Of a DNA stretch of 7,560 nucleotides, positions 5,909-7,560 are shown piece by piece. The stretch's first letter is position 1. Each line of letters starts with the position of its first letter. Position numbers and translations under genes: made by a program. The notes under the pieces are model-generated. The model was given only the letters and a program-made list of their open reading frames with translations. It was not told where the DNA came from and did not search any database. This DNA is from Oscillospiraceae bacterium (lineage in GTDB: Bacteria > Bacillota > Clostridia > Oscillospirales > Ruminococcaceae), in contig JAEDHF010000089.1 of NCBI GenBank assembly GCA_016297165.1, positions 1-7,560 on the forward strand. Direction: 5' to 3'.

Positions 5909-7390
5909 TTATAGCTCTTTTTCCTGTGAATCATATTCAATTTTGAAATCCCGGAATTCTGCGGTATTGTCGCCTGCTGCATAAAGACCGATAACTGTTC
6001 CCGTAAAGCCCCCAGAAACCTCGCTTGAAAGGTACTTTGTCTGACCGCTTCCGAGATGAGTATCGCCGATATAGAAATTATAGAAAAGGTTGTCGCCTGT
6101 GATTCTTAGCCTGCCGCTTCCCGAGGAGAGCGGAACAGCAGCTTCAATATGCTTTATACCGCCGATATTAAGCTTTAGTATTCCTTCGTAGCCGTTATCG
6201 GTTTTTCTTATGGCGATATCATAGTGCTCGCTTTCGCACATATAGACGGTAACGCCTGCCTCGCCGCTATCAACGGTAAGGTTAACGGAAAGCCCGAAGG
6301 AGAAGTCCTTCTGCCGCAGTCCGATAAAGGTAGGAGAGTCCGCCTCATCGAGAGTTACGCTTGTACCGTGAAGAATTGCACGGTTTTCGGAAAGCTCGTA
6401 GCTTTCCTTCTTAGGGTGACGGAGATAACACCAGTCAATGCCGAAATCCGTGTTTTCAAAGGTGAAGCTATGTTTATATTCCTGCGTGAAATCGCCGTCG
6501 ATTTCATAGCCTTCCGAGCAAGTTCCGTCATTTCCTGCAGTAAACCAGCCCTCTTCGTTAAATCTTGCAGGAATAAGAAAAACCTCTCTTCCGAGATTAT
6601 GATAGGGCATCCAAATATGTATCTGACGAAAACCGAGGCAGAGAATATGCCATTTTCCGTTATAGTCCTGTATAAGGTCGCCGTGACCTATGCCCTGTAT
6701 AATAAAAGGGGCTTTATTGCGGTTGGTGAGTACGGGGTTAAAGGGGCAGTTTTCGAAGGGTCCCCATATATTCTCCGAACGGGCGTAGGTTATCATGTGG
6801 CCGTATTCGGTACCGCCCTCCGCCGCCATAAGGTAGTAGTACTTACCGATTTTATAGATATGGGGGCTTTCAAGATAGCGTCCGCCGGAGCCCTTCCAGA
6901 TATTCTTGCTGCCCGAGAGCTTTTCGCCTGTTTTTATATCGATTTCACACTGTGTAACGCCGTTAATCCCGTTATCGTCAACACCGTTACTTATGAAAAA
7001 GGTTCTTCCGTTTTCGAAATAGAGGGAGGGATCGATGCCGCCCTGTTTAACGGTTATGGGCTCCGACCATTCGCCGTAGATATTGTCGGTATAAACGTAG
7101 AAATTCTCGTGGGTGGTATCATTGGTGGTAACCATATAGAAGCGTCCGTTATTGTATCTTATCGTCGGCGCAAAGACGCCGCCTGAGCTGTTTACTTTGT
7201 CAAGCATAACCTGACTCTTTCGGGTCAGAACGTGGCCAATCTGCTTCCAGTTCACAAGGTTTTCGCTTTCAAAAAGAGGAACGCCCGGGAAATACTGAAA
7301 TGAGCTGCAGACCATATAGTATCTGCCGTTGGCTTTACAAACGCTTGGGTCGGGATAGAAGCCGCTTAATACTGGATTGTTGTAATACAT
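5909..7390 (-). CDS. Glycoside hydrolase family 43 (beta-xylosidase / alpha-L-arabinofuranosidase type)
   Basis: This 493-aa inverting glycosidase resembles XynB-type GH43 enzymes, which release xylose or arabinose from short xylan-derived oligosaccharides. The N-terminal five-bladed propeller (about residues 4-295) carries the family triad: general base Asp14 in GFYPDPS, pKa-modulating Asp120 in GIDPS, and general acid Glu174 in YLESPHIYK. The conserved His236 lies in GIGHGDL. The C-terminal part (about 305-490) fits the concanavalin-like beta-sandwich that completes the active site in XynB relatives. There is no signal peptide, so it acts on imported oligosaccharides in the cytoplasm. The start at 7390 (MYYNNPVLSG) is chosen because AAGGAG lies 6 nt upstream; a GTG at 7429 would add 13 residues atypical for the family. 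The gene is convergent to the ABC operon and has no visible transporter or regulator partner in the window. Exact specificity cannot be read from the sequence. Confidence 0.93.
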   Translation of the reverse strand: MYYNNPVLSGFYPDPSVCKANGRYYMVCSSFQYFPGVPLFESENLVNWKQIGHVLTRKSQVMLDKVNSSGGVFAPTIRYNNGRFYMVTTNDTTHENFYVYTDNIYGEWSEPITVKQGGIDPSLYFENGRTFFISNGVDDNGINGVTQCEIDIKTGEKLSGSKNIWKGSGGRYLESPHIYKIGKYYYLMAAEGGTEYGHMITYARSENIWGPFENCPFNPVLTNRNKAPFIIQGIGHGDLIQDYNGKWHILCLGFRQIHIWMPYHNLGREVFLIPARFNEEGWFTAGNDGTCSEGYEIDGDFTQEYKHSFTFENTDFGIDWCYLRHPKKESYELSENRAILHGTSVTLDEADSPTFIGLRQKDFSFGLSVNLTVDSGEAGVTVYMCESEHYDIAIRKTDNGYEGILKLNIGGIKHIEAAVPLSSGSGRLRITGDNLFYNFYIGDTHLGSGQTKYLSSEVSGGFTGTVIGLYAAGDNTAEFRDFKIEYDSQEKEL

Positions 7391-7396
7391 AGGAAA

Positions 7397-7402
7397 CTCC
7401 TT
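7397..7402 (-). promoter_or_regulatory. Ribosome binding site that fixes the start of the GH43 gene
   Basis: On the minus strand AAGGAG is followed by 6 nt and ATG (7390-7388). This supports the shorter reading frame over the in-frame GTG at 7429. No convincing promoter could be found between this site and the window end. Confidence 0.82.
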
Positions 7403-7451
7403 TTTGAGGTGACCTTTAATCAGTTTCACTAATTAATGTCTGCTCATCAAC

Positions 7452-7491
7452 TTCTGATAGGCTTTACAATAATTAAAAAAGCCTATCAGAA
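7452..7491. repeat. Long perfect inverted repeat upstream of the GH43 gene
   Basis: TTCTGATAGGCTTT (7452-7465) is repeated as its exact reverse complement at 7478-7491, with a 12-nt AT-rich loop. The 14-bp perfect stem is too strong to be chance, but it is not followed by a proper T run on either strand, so it is not a textbook terminator. It lies about 60-100 nt before the GH43 start codon. Possible roles are an RNA structure in the GH43 leader, a terminator remnant of the neighbouring gene beyond 7560, or part of a small repeat element. Confidence 0.75.
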
Positions 7492-7495
7492 TTTG

Positions 7496-7545
7496 CTAAA
7501 GTGCGAGGATTCTTATAAAAAATCAGAGAAATCCTTGCACTTTAG
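7496..7545. repeat. Second long inverted repeat, adjacent to the first
   Basis: CTAAAGTGCGAGGATT (7496-7511) pairs with AATCCTTGCACTTTAG (7530-7545), 16 positions with one G-T opposition, around an 18-nt AT-rich loop. The odd position is a G-U wobble in plus-strand RNA but an A-C mismatch in minus-strand RNA. It starts 4 nt after the first inverted repeat and shares no arm sequence with it. No T run follows on either strand. A shorter palindrome, GTCCT-TC-AGGAC (7549-7560), follows immediately and is cut by the window end. Confidence 0.72.
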
Positions 7546-7560
7546 TTCGTCCTTCAGGAC

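Noticed and set aside
6224..7186. A 320-codon open frame on the plus strand opposite the GH43 gene
   Set aside because: It lies wholly antisense to a well-supported GH43 gene with an intact triad, has no Shine-Dalgarno, and its translation shows no family motifs; it is a mirror effect of the codon use of the real gene.
7415..7428. A catabolite-repression (cre)-like box, TGAAACTGATTAAA on the minus strand, near the GH43 start
   Set aside because: It matches 12 of 14 consensus positions, but the central CG is changed to TG and there is no supported promoter to position it against.
1..7560. Many more AAGCTT hexamers than expected by chance
   Set aside because: Most fall in coding frames, many as AAG CTT (Lys-Leu), so codon preference explains them; there is no regular spacing or repeat structure.
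1..7560. CRISPR arrays, tRNA or rRNA genes, insertion sequences
   Set aside because: No regularly spaced direct repeats, no cloverleaf or rRNA-like stretches, and no transposase frame were seen on either strand.

Overview
The window looks like chromosomal DNA of a low-to-mid GC Firmicute, most likely a gut or rumen clostridium of the Ruminococcus/Oscillospiraceae type. This is inferred from the gene content (ilvBN followed by comF, tandem ABC half-exporters, a cytoplasmic GH43 glycosidase), the strong AGGAGG-type ribosome binding sites, and the codon habits (frequent AAG CTT for Lys-Leu). The species cannot be named from the sequence alone.

Layout. (1) 1-2039, plus strand: the C-terminal half of acetolactate synthase large subunit (ilvB, cut by the window start), its regulatory subunit (ilvN), and a comF-type phosphoribosyltransferase-like gene. 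The gaps are 37 and 22 nt and contain no terminator, so they probably form one transcription unit. (2) 2020-2228: a compact regulatory block. A near-consensus promoter lies inside the last codons of comF. It is followed by a leader of about 174 nt with a possible 24-codon reading frame, several mutually exclusive pairings, and a strong intrinsic terminator that ends 7 nt before the Shine-Dalgarno of the next gene. This is the architecture of a transcription attenuator. (3) 2229-5863, plus strand: two ABC half-exporters (603 and 608 aa) overlapping by ATGA, which very probably form a heterodimer. (4) 5866-5903: a bidirectional terminator shared with the convergent gene. (5) 5909-7390, minus strand: a GH43 beta-xylosidase/alpha-L-arabinofuranosidase-type enzyme without a signal peptide. 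(6) 7391-7560: the upstream region of the GH43 gene, with two long inverted repeats and no recognisable complete gene.

How they work together. IlvB and IlvN form one enzyme of branched-chain amino acid synthesis. The ABC pair forms one exporter whose expression is probably gated by the leader terminator; its substrate cannot be read from the sequence. Family precedent (the bmrB leader in front of the heterodimeric exporter bmrCD in Bacillus subtilis) suggests a ribosome-targeting drug or another translation stress as the signal. The GH43 enzyme is a separate unit for intracellular breakdown of imported hemicellulose oligosaccharides.

The most interesting item is the leader of the ABC operon. 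The tandem long hairpins at 7452-7545 are second.
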